Shown here: in pieces, positions 18,514-28,516 of the stretch
Position numbering within the stretch: position 1 is the stretch's first letter
Layout of the letters: every line of letters begins with the position of its first letter
NCBI GenBank assembly: GCA_964555295.1
Contig: CAZKRL010000001.1
Span: 129,860-193,859, forward strand
Length of the DNA stretch: 64,000 nt
Source of the DNA: CAZKRL01 sp964555295
GTDB taxonomy: Bacteria > Bacteroidota > Bacteroidia > Flavobacteriales_D > Sanyastnellaceae
Direction: 5' to 3'
The notes under the pieces: model-generated
What the model was told of the DNA's origin: nothing
The model's database searches: none
Seen by the model: only the letters and a program-made list of their open reading frames with translations
Translations under genes and position numbers: made by a program

Positions 18514-19296
18514 CTAATTATGAAGTAGCACTTTCTGCATCATTTCTTTCAAGTCAAATAAAAATTCCGGACGCTCTTCAACCACTGTTCCAACCACTAC
18601 AATATCTGCTCCAGCTTTGAATGCGCATAACGCCTTTTCTACACTGCGAATGCCGCCACCCACCATCAGCGGCACATGGATTTGCTCTCTCACCGCAGCA
18701 ATGATTTCTTGTGAAACCACAGTCACAGCGCCACTTCCAGCATCAAGATATATACACCGTAAACCCAGTAGCACACCTGCAAGTGCCGTAGCGGCTGCTA
18801 TCTCAGGCTTGTTACCAGGTATGGGCGTAGTCTGGCTCATATAAGACACCGACGTTGGTGTACCACCGTCTATCAAAACATATCCTGTAGGGATAACCTC
18901 CACCTTTGATGATGCTATTTGCATTGCGGCCTGTACATGTTGTCCGATCAAAAGATCCGGGTTCCGTCCGGATATAAGGGAAAGTAACAACAATGCATCC
19001 GCATCTTTTGTAAATTGATTTTGCGATCCAGGAAATAATACAATGGGTATGTCGACATTACTGCGGATCAGGTTCACACAAGCTTCAACATTGCCAACGG
19101 TAATCAAACTTCCCCCAACCAAAATGATATCGGGTGGATGTAGTATAACCGCCTTCAATAATTCCGATTGCTCGCTGAATTTATCAGGATCTATCAACAC
19201 GGCTATCATCTTTCGACGGCCGACTGCTGATTCCCATTGAGTGAGCACTTTCACAGATTGAATATAATAGTGACTATAATATTTGCAGTTTCGCAA
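18514..19296 (-). CDS. geranylgeranylglyceryl phosphate synthase family protein (PcrB/GGGPS)
   Basis: 260-residue TIM-barrel prenyltransferase. Family motifs are visible: AVLIDPDKF near residue 32 (start of strand 1), DIILVGGSLIT, PIVLFPGSQNQ, YLDAGSGA and the phosphate-binding VGGGIRSVEKA near residue 218. GGGPS enzymes join a polyprenyl diphosphate to sn-glycerol-1-phosphate, the first ether-lipid step in Archaea, and a Bacteroidota branch is known. The gene overlaps the end of the pcrA-like helicase by 23 bases with its ATG; a GTG start about 14 codons in would remove the overlap. Substrate chain length cannot be read reliably here. Confidence 0.9.
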   Translation of the reverse strand: MRNCKYYSHYYIQSVKVLTQWESAVGRRKMIAVLIDPDKFSEQSELLKAVILHPPDIILVGGSLITVGNVEACVNLIRSNVDIPIVLFPGSQNQFTKDADALLLLSLISGRNPDLLIGQHVQAAMQIASSKVEVIPTGYVLIDGGTPTSVSYMSQTTPIPGNKPEIAAATALAGVLLGLRCIYLDAGSGAVTVVSQEIIAAVREQIHVPLMVGGGIRSVEKALCAFKAGADIVVVGTVVEERPEFLFDLKEMMQKVLLHN

Positions 19297-21586
19297 ACTT
19301 CAGCAACAACTGCTTCTGGCCGGAGCTCGGAAAAAATATGGTGGCTTTCGTTTCGGGTGAATTTCCCTCAAGTGCAATGACTTTTCCTTTGCCAAACTTC
19401 TCGTGTTGAACCTCGGTTCCTACTTGCACAGCGGCGTATTCCTCAGGCATTGAAGGAGCAGAATTTGCCGGACTGAGTTTCCGAAACCCCTTGGGTGGTG
19501 ATACAGGTGTAGACGGCAATTCAGGAGGTTTTTTTGAAGACACAAAACCCCGATTTCCTGCGCCGCTTCCCCAGCTCTCCCGGGCGTGGCCAAAATCAAA
19601 AGCAGGTTTTCTTTTCACCGGGGGTTCGGAGCGATCCAGGTACTTGGCATCGATTTCATCCAAAAACACAGAGGGTTCAGAGAATTGCAGATTGCCCCAT
19701 TTGAATCTCGACTCGGCGTGGCTCATGGTGAGACGTGTCATGGCTCGAGTAACAGCCACATAAAAGAGTCGTCGTTCCTCCTCAACCTCTTCCCGGGTGG
19801 TACTCATTTGTGATGGGAACAGCCCCTCTTCCATACCTACGAGGTTGACGTATTTGAATTCTAAGCCCTTCGCAGCGTGAACCGTCATTAGAGATACTTT
19901 CCCATCATCATTATCATCCTCTGTGGTGGCATCCGTTAACAAGGCCACCTCTAAGAGGAAATCGGATAATTGATTCGATTTTTCATCCTCAGCATTCTGT
20001 TCAGTAAAAGACTTAATACCATTTAGCAACTCCTGAATATTCTCATAACGTGATACCCCTTCTGGCGTTCTGTCGGAATACAACTCCTTCATCAACGTGC
20101 TTTCCAAGGCGATCTTCTCGGCGAGTTCAGCAGCGTTCATCGTATCGAGATGAATTCGGAAAGATTTTATTAGCGTAGTAAACTCTGACAAGCGGTGACA
20201 TGCTCCCGCGTTAAGTCCGCAAGACTGGGGCTGATTGAGCACATCCCAAAGTGAGAGACCACTCTCTGCTGCATACACCACCATTCTTGCTACTGAAGCA
20301 TCGCCGATGCCTCGTTTGGGATAATTGATAATTCGCTTGAAAGCTTCCTCATCAGAGGGATTGCAAACAAAACGGAAATAGGCCAGGAGATCCTTTACTT
20401 CCTTTCGCTGATAGAAACTCATTCCTCCATAAATCCGATAAGGTATATTAAGTTTCCTCAGAGCTTCTTCCAGTGCACGGCTCTGGGCATTGGTACGATA
20501 AAGAATAGCGAACTCAGCGGGTGTTGCTCCATCACCACGAAGGGTTTGAAAAATCTGATTGGCCACAAACATACCTTCGTCATTATCGGTCAAACAGCGG
20601 TGCACATGAATTCTCTCACCCTTGGGATTGGCGGTCCAAACCGTCTTTTTTATGCGATCCTTATTATGCTCGATGATACTGTTCGCTGCTTCAACAATAA
20701 TCTCTGTGCTGCGATAATTCTGCTCAAGTTTGTATAGAACAAAGTCGGGATAATCCTTTCTGAAATTGAGAATATTCTGAATGTTGGCACCTCGAAAAGC
20801 GTAGATACTTTGCGCATCATCTCCTACTACACAGACGTTTTGAAATACAGCGCCAAGTTGCTTGACGATCAAATACTGGGCAAAGTTGGTATCTTGATAC
20901 TCGTCAACAAGAATGTATTGGAACATATACTGATAGCGATAGAGCACTTCGGGAAAATCGCGCAGCAGCACATTCGTCTTGAAGAGTAAGTCGTCGAAAT
21001 CCATCGCCGAAGATTTGAATAATCGACGATTATAGGCCGAATATATTTCGCCCATCTTGGGACGGCCGGAGGAAGTATCATCAGCGCTTAATATCGCGTC
21101 GTTATGATAATCGGCTGGTGAAATCAGACTGTTTTTTAGGGTGGAGATGCGATGCTGCACGAGGCCGGGCTTGTACATTTTATCATCCAATCCCATCTCT
21201 TTTAAAATATCCTTAATCAGGTTCTTGGCGTCGGCTGTATCGTATATGGTAAAATTTCTGGGGTAGTTGATTTTCTCTGATTCGATGCGCAGAATCCGCG
21301 CGAAGATGGAGTGGAATGTGCCCATCCAGATGCTGCGCGCCTGCGATGCTCCTACAAGTGTCGCAATGCGGTCTTTCATTTCCTTGGCCGCCTTGTTTGT
21401 GAAGGTGAGTGAAAGGATGTGATGGGGCTCTATCCCAGAATGAATGAGATGTGCAATTCGGTAGGTAAGCACTCGCGTTTTTCCGGAGCCCGCGCCGGCA
21501 ATAACCATCAGCGGACCATTGACGTGGGCAGCTGCCGCGGCCTGTGCCTCATTGAGTTCCATGGTGAGTCGCTGTCCAAAATCCAT
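19274..21586 (-). CDS. UvrD/PcrA-type superfamily 1 DNA helicase
   Basis: 770 residues. The Q-motif segment (LNEAQAAAA) is followed by Walker A GAGSGKT at residues 31-37, Walker B/motif II VDEYQDTN, motif III VGDDAQSIYAFRGA, motif IV QNYRS, motif V VHAAKGLEF and motif VI VAVTRAM. The C-terminal ~50 residues (GTEVQHEKFGKGKVIALEG) match the Tudor-like tail of PcrA/UvrD that contacts RNA polymerase. It acts in nucleotide excision repair, replication-fork maintenance and removal of stalled transcription. It lies first in a minus-strand run with the GGGPS gene, which it overlaps. No nuclease domain is fused, so it is not AddA/RecB. Confidence 0.95.
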   Translation of the reverse strand: MDFGQRLTMELNEAQAAAAAHVNGPLMVIAGAGSGKTRVLTYRIAHLIHSGIEPHHILSLTFTNKAAKEMKDRIATLVGASQARSIWMGTFHSIFARILRIESEKINYPRNFTIYDTADAKNLIKDILKEMGLDDKMYKPGLVQHRISTLKNSLISPADYHNDAILSADDTSSGRPKMGEIYSAYNRRLFKSSAMDFDDLLFKTNVLLRDFPEVLYRYQYMFQYILVDEYQDTNFAQYLIVKQLGAVFQNVCVVGDDAQSIYAFRGANIQNILNFRKDYPDFVLYKLEQNYRSTEIIVEAANSIIEHNKDRIKKTVWTANPKGERIHVHRCLTDNDEGMFVANQIFQTLRGDGATPAEFAILYRTNAQSRALEEALRKLNIPYRIYGGMSFYQRKEVKDLLAYFRFVCNPSDEEAFKRIINYPKRGIGDASVARMVVYAAESGLSLWDVLNQPQSCGLNAGACHRLSEFTTLIKSFRIHLDTMNAAELAEKIALESTLMKELYSDRTPEGVSRYENIQELLNGIKSFTEQNAEDEKSNQLSDFLLEVALLTDATTEDDNDDGKVSLMTVHAAKGLEFKYVNLVGMEEGLFPSQMSTTREEVEEERRLFYVAVTRAMTRLTMSHAESRFKWGNLQFSEPSVFLDEIDAKYLDRSEPPVKRKPAFDFGHARESWGSGAGNRGFVSSKKPPELPSTPVSPPKGFRKLSPANSAPSMPEEYAAVQVGTEVQHEKFGKGKVIALEGNSPETKATIFFPSSGQKQLLLKFAKLQIL

Positions 21587-21746
21587 GTTGCCAAATTAGG
21601 TTCGAAATGCATTTTATTTTTCGCAACGTTATGAACATTCAGCATGGGGTTCAACAGTACAATTCCCACAACTGAGACACTGGATCCCTTCACCACCAAG
21701 GTCAAAACAATAAACAGCCCGTATGAGAATTTGTAGTCGTATGGAA

Positions 21747-22844
21747 TTAATTCCTCTGTTTAGAGGGAAGCAGAAATACTGCGTTCAATGAAACGATAGC
21801 TATTGACATTACTACCAAAAAGCAAATATTCGGACTGTAAGCGGGGGTAAGGAAAGTCAATCCAATTACAAAAAGGGAAAATAAATACAATGCTATGGAG
21901 GTTTGCCTGTGGCTCAATCCCAGTGAAAGCAGTTTATGATGAATGTGATTCTTGTCGGCCGAGAAGGGTGATCTCCCCCTAACACTTCTCAAAATAAAAA
22001 CGCGCAGGGTATCAATTAAGGGATAGGATAAAATTGCCATCGCCATCACTGGCTTTGGCACCGATGAGATCAGCGGGTGAATTCTTTTCGTGGGGAACTC
22101 AATCATTTTAACAGCCAGCACAAAGAGAATGACACCGATAATGAGTGAGCCAGAATCACCCATGAAAAGCTTTGCCGGTTGGAAGTTGTATATGAGAAAT
22201 CCCAGGAGAGAACCTGCAAGTCCAACAGCCAACAAAGTCAACGGTTGATCCTCGGTCTTATAAAACCAAAACCCAAAGGTTAGGCTTGCAATAAATCCAA
22301 TTCCAGCCGCTAATCCGTCAACACCATCAATAAGATTAATAGCATTTACAATAACTATATAAACAAACAGCGTCAATGTTAGACTCAACCAATAAGGCAA
22401 TGAATCCACTTCGAACAGGCCCCAAAACTGTGTTATACGGATATCTGCTACATACACCAGTATAAATCCAATCAATAAATGCACCAACAATTTTTTGGAT
22501 GGCGACACACCGATGATATCATCCTTCAAACCCAAGAAAAACAAAATGAACATGCAGGCAACAAGATATTTGAATTCATTCAGCGCTCCAATCGGATCAT
22601 AATTCGCACCTAGCATCCAACCATCTTTGGAAGGAAACCAAAGTGAATAACCGATAATCGTACCTGCAAAAATCATAATGCCTCCGATGGTTGGAACAGA
22701 CCGTCGATGCAGTTTCCTCTCCTCGGATGGCTCATCCACCAAATGCTTGAGCTTCGCCACTTTTATCAATGACGGTGTAGCAATCAGCACCAGAAAGAAG
22801 GCCGACAAAAAACAGCCGAGTAATTCTTGAATAACTTGGTTCAC
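21747..22844 (-). CDS. WecA/MraY-family polyprenyl-phosphate sugar-1-phosphate transferase
   Basis: 365-residue polytopic membrane protein (about 10-11 hydrophobic helices). Family motifs are visible: VDEPSEERKLHRRSVPTIGG near residues 37-55 (in parts), the catalytic NLIDGVDGLAAG, FMGDSGSL and the cytoplasmic HIHHKLLSLGLS. The HIHH motif points to the WecA/TagO group, which transfers GlcNAc-1-phosphate or similar to undecaprenyl phosphate to start O-antigen, capsule or teichoic-type polymers, rather than to MraY. Its neighbours are a Wzi/RemB-like barrel and GDP-fucose synthase, consistent with surface-polysaccharide assembly. Confidence 0.9.
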   Translation of the reverse strand: MNQVIQELLGCFLSAFFLVLIATPSLIKVAKLKHLVDEPSEERKLHRRSVPTIGGIMIFAGTIIGYSLWFPSKDGWMLGANYDPIGALNEFKYLVACMFILFFLGLKDDIIGVSPSKKLLVHLLIGFILVYVADIRITQFWGLFEVDSLPYWLSLTLTLFVYIVIVNAINLIDGVDGLAAGIGFIASLTFGFWFYKTEDQPLTLLAVGLAGSLLGFLIYNFQPAKLFMGDSGSLIIGVILFVLAVKMIEFPTKRIHPLISSVPKPVMAMAILSYPLIDTLRVFILRSVRGRSPFSADKNHIHHKLLSLGLSHRQTSIALYLFSLFVIGLTFLTPAYSPNICFLVVMSIAIVSLNAVFLLPSKQRN

Positions 22845-22873
22845 TTAAGTAAGGCTATGGCTATGCAAATCTA

Positions 22874-24427
22874 TCAAAAATCGTTGTATCGACTTATTAT
22901 AGACGTGCGCAATCCGAAATACAAGAGTCGAGTAAGCTGCGTAGTATCCTCTATCCAGTTATAATCAATGCGTTGCTGCCTGAATTGATAACCCGTAACG
23001 ATTTCAAGTGAATTGACTGAATTGATGACAAAAGCAATTTCCGCAGAGGCGTTCAATAACCTACGCACGGGCGATGGTGCGAATGTTTGTATTGCGTTTT
23101 GAGGTAAACTCGTGAAGTCGGCACCAGCATCCATTTCCTGCTCCAAATAAGAAACATGGACTCTCCCTTGCCAGCGATTTCGGCGATACTCCCATCTCAA
23201 AATCCATTCATCTAAGGAAGCCCCGGCAGGATGTCCCAAGGGTTGTTGTGTGTGGCTGTATGACTGCAAAGGACTTTCAAAGGCGTATAAATAGGATGAA
23301 CTATGATTCCATTCGAGCAAAAGATTCAAGCCCTTACAACGAGGATTGAAGACTCTGCAACCTAATTGCCAACCCATTCTTTCGGCGCTGATGTTGTCTA
23401 AAACCAGTTGACCATAAAGTAAAAAATTTCGTTGGAGAGATTGAGAGATATTCACTCCGGCCACACTGTTATTGATTGTGTCCTTTGCATACAGTAACGT
23501 GTTTACTCCCCATAACGGAATGTATGCTCCTACTTCAGGGCCTTGGGTTCCAGCACTGTCGTACATATTCCAAATTACACATTCAAAGAGCCCAAGTTCA
23601 GCACCGCGCCATGGCTTCACCGATAAATAATTTACACTTGCACCTTTACGCTTGAACAAAGACTCCGGCACCTCGCCTTTAGGCAATCTATCGAGCGTTT
23701 GCAACAAATGAAAGCCACTTGAATATTGCCACTTTCGATTGGGAGTAATCCATCTTGCCTGGATATAGGGAGTTGGAAAAATGGCGTCAGACCACAACAT
23801 TGAACGATAGCCATTGCCAATGAATTGCCGCTCTGATCCTACTCTGAGTATGACTGCGTTCCATGGCTGGTACTGCAAACTACCCGACGAAACAGCGAAG
23901 TCATAGGCATCTACCTGAAAAGGTTTGACCCTGCCGAAGCCCTGATATACATCTGCTGAATCAATCCATTGCCTCTGCCATTCCGCTGGTCGCGTTTGCA
24001 CTTCCACAAAATCAGTTTGAAAACTCACCTGTTTTCCCAATCTGCCTGTGCAACGCAACCCACGCCAGTTTGAAAATAAATTTCCATTTGCAGAAGTATC
24101 ATGACTATCGAACATGAGTGACATGTCTAACAGAGGATCAAGCGTCACATAAACATCATCGCTTTCAAATTCCAGCAAATGCATTCCTGTTAGCCGACTT
24201 GTCACTCTACCCATACCCTTCTTGGTTTTTGCGCTTGATCCATTATGTAAAATCGAATAGCACGCAGTATCAAAAACCGGTTTCAATGAAGTATGAATAC
24301 CCCATGAAGAGTCGGCATTGGCTTGCTCTAATATGGTATTATAGCCCGATTGGATGGGAAAAATCTGAGAAAACGCTTTTGAGAAATAAAGTGGAATGAG
24401 CAAGCAAAAGAGAAATGCTCTTCTCAT
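22874..24427 (-). CDS. Wzi/RemB-like outer membrane beta-barrel
   Basis: 517 residues with a signal peptide ([21 protein letters not shown]) and a beta-barrel pattern throughout, ending in an aromatic-rich strand ([17 protein letters not shown]). The segment [19 protein letters not shown] and [10 protein letters not shown] resembles a conserved region of the capsule-assembly protein Wzi and the related gliding-motility protein RemB. Wzi anchors capsule at the cell surface; RemB is a surface component of Flavobacterium gliding. Which of the two roles applies cannot be decided. Its ATG overlaps the end of the GDP-fucose synthase gene by 4 bases, and the WecA-like gene follows 29 bases on, so it is part of a polysaccharide operon. 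Confidence 0.65.
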   Translation of the reverse strand: MRRAFLFCLLIPLYFSKAFSQIFPIQSGYNTILEQANADSSWGIHTSLKPVFDTACYSILHNGSSAKTKKGMGRVTSRLTGMHLLEFESDDVYVTLDPLLDMSLMFDSHDTSANGNLFSNWRGLRCTGRLGKQVSFQTDFVEVQTRPAEWQRQWIDSADVYQGFGRVKPFQVDAYDFAVSSGSLQYQPWNAVILRVGSERQFIGNGYRSMLWSDAIFPTPYIQARWITPNRKWQYSSGFHLLQTLDRLPKGEVPESLFKRKGASVNYLSVKPWRGAELGLFECVIWNMYDSAGTQGPEVGAYIPLWGVNTLLYAKDTINNSVAGVNISQSLQRNFLLYGQLVLDNISAERMGWQLGCRVFNPRCKGLNLLLEWNHSSSYLYAFESPLQSYSHTQQPLGHPAGASLDEWILRWEYRRNRWQGRVHVSYLEQEMDAGADFTSLPQNAIQTFAPSPVRRLLNASAEIAFVINSVNSLEIVTGYQFRQQRIDYNWIEDTTQLTRLLYFGLRTSIISRYNDF

Positions 24428-25371
24428 TTTGCCCGCATAGTTTCACCGGTGAGAGAGAGGAACTCTTGGTAAACGGCCCTGATTCCATCCTTCAACTCAA
24501 CGCGATGTTTCCATCCTAATGAATGAATTCGACTCACATCAAGCAACTTACGAGGTGTACCGTCGGGCTTGGACTTGTCCCAAAAAATCTCTCCCTTATG
24601 TCCCACTATTTCCTGAATGTTCAGCGCCAATTCCCGGATAGTAAGATCTACACCCGTGCCAACATTTACAAAATCCTTTCCATCATATTGCTGCATCAGG
24701 AAATAACAAGCATCCGCGAGATCATCTACATGAAGAAATTCACGCATAGGAGAACCGGTGCCCCACAACTGAACACGGCCATTTCCATTTTCCTTCGCTT
24801 CATGAAACTTACGAATCATTGCCGGCAGCACATGACTATTGTTTAAGTCGTAATTGTCATTAGGGCCATATAAATTCGTGGGCATCGCCGAAATGAAATT
24901 GCATCCATATTGATCACGAAATGCCTCGCACATTTTGATTCCCGCAATCTTGGCGATAGCGTATGGTTCATTCGTCGACTCAAGAGTGCCGGTCAACAAA
25001 CTGTCTTCACGAAGAGGTTGCGGAGCAAGTTTCGGGTAGATACATGATGAGCCCAGGAACAATAGCTTTTTAACTTGAGATAAATGACTCTCGCGGATTA
25101 CATTGCACTCTATCATGAGATTATCGTAGATAAAATCTCCTCGATAGACATTGTTGGCATGTATACCCCCCACTTTCGCGGCGCTGAGAAAAACGTATTC
25201 TGGCCTTTCCTGTTGAAAGAACCTTTGCACCGCTGATTGATTGCGAAGATCAAGTTCTGACGATTTGCGTGTGATCAAAACTTCATGGCCTTCCTCTTCC
25301 AGTTTTCTCATTATAGCACTGCCCACCATTCCACGGTGGCCTGCTATAAAAATGCGGGAAGACTTTTCCAT
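24424..25371 (-). CDS. fcl: GDP-L-fucose synthase
   Basis: 315-residue short-chain dehydrogenase/epimerase. NAD(P) binding is shown by GHRGMVGSA (residues about 11-19), the catalytic Ser by GSSCIYP, and the Tyr/Lys pair by YAIAK in [10 protein letters not shown]. Also typical are [19 protein letters not shown] and the C-terminal DGTPRKLLD. It converts GDP-4-keto-6-deoxymannose to GDP-L-fucose by epimerisation and reduction. The partner GDP-mannose dehydratase is not in the window. The downstream Wzi/RemB-like barrel and WecA-like transferase support use of the fucose in a surface polymer. Confidence 0.95.
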   Translation of the reverse strand: MEKSSRIFIAGHRGMVGSAIMRKLEEEGHEVLITRKSSELDLRNQSAVQRFFQQERPEYVFLSAAKVGGIHANNVYRGDFIYDNLMIECNVIRESHLSQVKKLLFLGSSCIYPKLAPQPLREDSLLTGTLESTNEPYAIAKIAGIKMCEAFRDQYGCNFISAMPTNLYGPNDNYDLNNSHVLPAMIRKFHEAKENGNGRVQLWGTGSPMREFLHVDDLADACYFLMQQYDGKDFVNVGTGVDLTIRELALNIQEIVGHKGEIFWDKSKPDGTPRKLLDVSRIHSLGWKHRVELKDGIRAVYQEFLSLTGETMRAK

Positions 25372-25395
25372 GTGTGCGAAAGTAATAACTTGTAA

Positions 25396-26487
25396 TTAAG
25401 TTCTAACATCCAAAGCATCGCGGAGACCATTGCCAATAAGCATAAACGACAGCACCAGGAGCATCATCAAAACACCAGGAGCAAACGCGAGATAGGCCAG
25501 ATCGGTTGTAAGAAATGAGTAATGTTCCCGAATCATATTACCCCAGCTAGGTTGAGGAATTTGCGCTCCCAAACCCAAGAAACTGAGGCCGGCCTCCACC
25601 AAAATCGCAGATGCGAAATTCGACGCAGCAAGCACAATAACCGGTGAAATTATGTTGGGCAATACGTGCCATATTAAAATCCTAAAATCCGAATTTCCTA
25701 CTGCCCTTGCCGCCTCAATGTATTCTTTCTCACGCACTGAAAGCACCTGACCACGAACAAGACGTGCAACATCCACCCACATGGTAAGACCCACAGCAAT
25801 GAAAACAACTGCGAGTCCGGATCCCAATGAAAATGTAATTGCCATTACGAGTATTAGAGTTGGTATGGCCCACATCACATTGGTAAACCACATCAATACA
25901 GCGTCTACCCATCCACGGTAGTAACCCGCCATCAATCCAACGGTCAGTCCGATAAGCAAAGAAATGATTACAGCAATCATTCCCACCAGCATTGAGACAG
26001 AGGTGCCTGCCATCAAACGCGATAGCACATCACGTCCGTATTTATCAGTACCCAGTACAAAACACCGTGTGAATATGAAGTCCGATTCTGATTTTCCGTC
26101 GTTCCTGCAATGCAGTGCATCAAGCTCAATTCCGAGCGGAAACTTTTCATGCCACAAATCATCATAGGCGTTCAAGATGATTCTATCGCCTGACAATTGA
26201 ATTGATCTTACCGGCACCTCTTCATACTCCAATGGTGCGCCACCATTCAACCAATGAGAAAAAAAATGACCCTTAGGTGTGTCCATTTTTTTAATGCGAA
26301 TAAAATTCACCTCATTACCTGGCTTTAAGGTGCTAAGTGCCAAATGCTGATTGTTCGCGAACATTGTACTATCAGGCCTAATCCAGCATCCGCCAAGCAT
26401 AACAAGAAATAAAAGCAATGCAAAAGCAGAACCTGCTACGGCCAGTTTATTTCGTTTGAATTTTTCAAATGCCGACTGCCTTGACAT
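25396..26487 (-). CDS. OppC/DppC-like ABC transporter permease
   Basis: 363 residues. An N-terminal membrane anchor (NKLAVAGSAFALLLFLVMLGG) is followed by a periplasmic insert, then five further hydrophobic segments. The permease signature is DKYGRDVLSRLMAG, with the ATPase-contacting EAA loop EAARAVGNSDFRILIWHVLPN (in parts). The C-terminal ALD region (GNGLRDALDVR) is also typical of the OppC/DppC group, which takes up oligopeptides or nickel. No OppB, binding protein or ATPase gene is adjacent, so it is an orphan permease that must find partners encoded elsewhere. It precedes fcl by 24 bases without a clear functional link. Confidence 0.9.
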   Translation of the reverse strand: MSRQSAFEKFKRNKLAVAGSAFALLLFLVMLGGCWIRPDSTMFANNQHLALSTLKPGNEVNFIRIKKMDTPKGHFFSHWLNGGAPLEYEEVPVRSIQLSGDRIILNAYDDLWHEKFPLGIELDALHCRNDGKSESDFIFTRCFVLGTDKYGRDVLSRLMAGTSVSMLVGMIAVIISLLIGLTVGLMAGYYRGWVDAVLMWFTNVMWAIPTLILVMAITFSLGSGLAVVFIAVGLTMWVDVARLVRGQVLSVREKEYIEAARAVGNSDFRILIWHVLPNIISPVIVLAASNFASAILVEAGLSFLGLGAQIPQPSWGNMIREHYSFLTTDLAYLAFAPGVLMMLLVLSFMLIGNGLRDALDVRT

Positions 26488-26518
26488 AATGGATTCTCAT
26501 AAAGTGCAATGTTAACAT

Positions 26519-27523
26519 CTACAGATCAATTGCTCGACCCTTCCAGGCAGGCTGAATGAAAATACTCAAGAATAAAATTACCATCTGAAAAAATGGATAT
26601 AAGAGAGCAAAATACAAACTACTTAGCGGAGAGAAGGATTGTTTGAGTCTGCTTGCCACCCACCACTGTGAAATTATATCTATCATAATTTTCATGCCCA
26701 TGAAAAGCAGAGCCGGTTTCAATGACAACTCAAATAACAATATGCTCAGAGGCAACAAATACAAGGAAAATTGCCAAATTCCTACCAAGGCACCTGTTAT
26801 AAAAAAACGCGGCAGTTTCAATTTGTGAACTTTACGAATCCATCTGATGCGTTGATGCAAAAATGTATTCCAGTTTACCATCGGTTCGGTAGTTACCACA
26901 ACCCCGGATGTAGCAATCAACTTTACTTTCTCAGCTTGTTGAAGCAAGAAAATATCGTCTCCACTGGCCACATCAAAATCGTCGCGACAACCATACGTCT
27001 TCATATAGAAGGATTTTCGGAATATCAAATTCGCACCACTGCACAAAACCGGACAACCCAGTGCAGATGTAACCGCGCTGAGGGTGAGCAGTTGTAAAGA
27101 CTCAATATTCTGAAGTTGGCAGATCAAATTATCGCCGGCGCGCACAATGACAGGCAAGATGATTATATCTGTTGCTGGATATTGATTTATCAATGTCTGC
27201 GCACTTCCAAGCCATCCCACATCCATTGTACAATCAGCATCGGTAGTGAGAATAACATCGTATTGTGCCGCCAAAATACCAGTGTGAATAGCAGACTTCT
27301 TTCCCGGAACCCCATCCCTCTGCAAACATTTCCATCGATCATTTTTTGATACTGCCTCGGTAATTATCGCTACACCATCATCTTCACTTTCATCGTTGAT
27401 CCAAATCACCTCAACATTCTCTGCAACGATTACTTGTCTTTCCAATGCATCAATGATTACAGGAAGATTGCGCGCCTCGTTGCGAAAGGGAATCAAGACG
27501 GTAATTCCGGATAACATTGACAT
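26519..27523 (-). CDS. family 2 glycosyltransferase, membrane-bound
   Basis: 334 residues. The N-terminal GT-A domain opens VLIPFRNEARNLPVII, with the nucleotide-binding motif WINDESEDDG, the metal-binding TTDADCTMD near residue 97 and the acceptor-site motif GDDIFLLQQ. It also has the QRIRWIRK (QxxRW-type) motif near residue 223 that marks processive or membrane GT2 enzymes. The C-terminus has three to four hydrophobic segments (IWQFSLYLLPLSILLFELS, FFQMVILFLSIFI). It transfers a sugar from a nucleotide donor to a lipid or polymer acceptor; the sugar is unknown. It lies upstream of the orphan OppC-like gene by 31 bases. Confidence 0.9.
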   Translation of the reverse strand: MSMLSGITVLIPFRNEARNLPVIIDALERQVIVAENVEVIWINDESEDDGVAIITEAVSKNDRWKCLQRDGVPGKKSAIHTGILAAQYDVILTTDADCTMDVGWLGSAQTLINQYPATDIIILPVIVRAGDNLICQLQNIESLQLLTLSAVTSALGCPVLCSGANLIFRKSFYMKTYGCRDDFDVASGDDIFLLQQAEKVKLIATSGVVVTTEPMVNWNTFLHQRIRWIRKVHKLKLPRFFITGALVGIWQFSLYLLPLSILLFELSLKPALLFMGMKIMIDIISQWWVASRLKQSFSPLSSLYFALLYPFFQMVILFLSIFIQPAWKGRAIDL

Positions 27524-27653
27524 AAATGGATTTTCGCGAAACTACGCAAGCGCATAGCAGTTAGAACACTTACCAGCAAGTGATGCTCATTTCACTCTTA
27601 CGTTGAACGATGAACAAAAATCAAGGAGAAGAAAATTCCATTCCTCTGTCCCT

Positions 27654-27932
27654 TCACAACATTGCAATTCCGATGATGAAATTCAATAAAAGCATAATCA
27701 GAGCCAAGGGTAGAAAAATATTACAAATACGCTTCCACGGCTTGAGCGCCTGAGGCACCTCGTTTTTGTAGGACTGAAAAAACCTCATGAAAAACAACAA
27801 TAGCATTGCAATCCCAATGCATTGTCCCAGACGATAATCTAGCCATAGATGAAGAATGATCTTACCCGCCAATAGAGCCAGAATAGCTATTCCAGTAATG
27901 GTATGAAGCGTATGCAGATTTGAAAAATCCAT
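27654..27932 (-). CDS. small membrane protein of unknown function
   Basis: 92 residues with three hydrophobic segments: residues about 12-30 (GIAILALLAGKIILHLW), 38-50 (GIAMLLLFFMRFF) and 71-90 (IFLPLALIMLLLNFIIGIAML). No family is recognised. The reading frame is ended by a normal stop and is bounded by gaps of 130 and 68 bases, so it is a plausible free-standing small gene. The neighbour upstream is another small membrane protein on the same strand. Function unknown. Confidence 0.6.
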   Translation of the reverse strand: MDFSNLHTLHTITGIAILALLAGKIILHLWLDYRLGQCIGIAMLLLFFMRFFQSYKNEVPQALKPWKRICNIFLPLALIMLLLNFIIGIAML

Positions 27933-28000
27933 GCCCTACTCTACAGTCATCAACTCTTGAAATAAACGATTCTAAAAATCAACATTCAAAACAACATCCT

Positions 28001-28516
28001 TCAAGATTCCGATGCGAGCGTATTGAGGTATTTTAGAAGTTCATCCTTATGCTCCAGATACATTGCCGGAATGTTGAATTCGATAGAGTTAATCTCCATG
28101 GAGTTAACAAAAACACTTCTGCCTTTCACCTTTTTTGTATCGAGTATTAATGAATCACCATTGAGCCGGAAGCGGTCAATACCATAGTTCGTATTCATGA
28201 CACTGCGAGTAAATGGGAGTACAATCTTACTGTTCTCAATACTCACCCCGCTGGATGTTAGAATCATACTAACCCTCTTGCCGTGATGGTTGATTCTCAT
28301 GCGAATGAGAGAAGGAATCAGTATGGCACAAATCATTATTAAAGGGAAGAAATCATTTCGTGTTATTTCTTCTTCTAACCCCAAGCCGATCAGACCTATC
28401 ACCATAAAAACAATAGCTAGAAATAATCTGCTTCGCGACATGAAATACGCCAGCGAAGAAGCATTGTGAATACCAATAACCTGACCCACCGCAGGAGGAA
28501 TAAAATCTGATTTCAT
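28001..28516 (-). CDS. two-helix membrane protein with PH-like C-terminal domain, unknown function
   Basis: 171 residues. Two hydrophobic helices lie at about 31-47 (LFLAIVFMVIGLIGLGL) and 56-70 (FFPLIMICAILIPSL), followed by a soluble beta-rich domain (SMILTSSGVSIENSKIVLPF, GRSVFVNSMEINSIEFNIPAMYL). The architecture, two helices then a small beta-barrel-like domain, resembles bacterial PH-domain proteins, but I cannot name a family. Located 47 bases downstream of the cysteine desulfurase stop on the same strand. Function unknown. Confidence 0.6.
   Translation of the reverse strand: MKSDFIPPAVGQVIGIHNASSLAYFMSRSRLFLAIVFMVIGLIGLGLEEEITRNDFFPLIMICAILIPSLIRMRINHHGKRVSMILTSSGVSIENSKIVLPFTRSVMNTNYGIDRFRLNGDSLILDTKKVKGRSVFVNSMEINSIEFNIPAMYLEHKDELLKYLNTLASES

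Noticed and set aside
19274..21586. Helicase as part of a defence system (Gabija/Zorya-like)
   Set aside because: Motif order and C-terminal Tudor tail fit housekeeping PcrA/UvrD and no partner nuclease is nearby.
21743..21754. Palindrome GGAATTAATTCC at the end of the WecA-like gene
   Set aside because: Overlaps the stop codon; 12 bases with AT centre is expected by chance.
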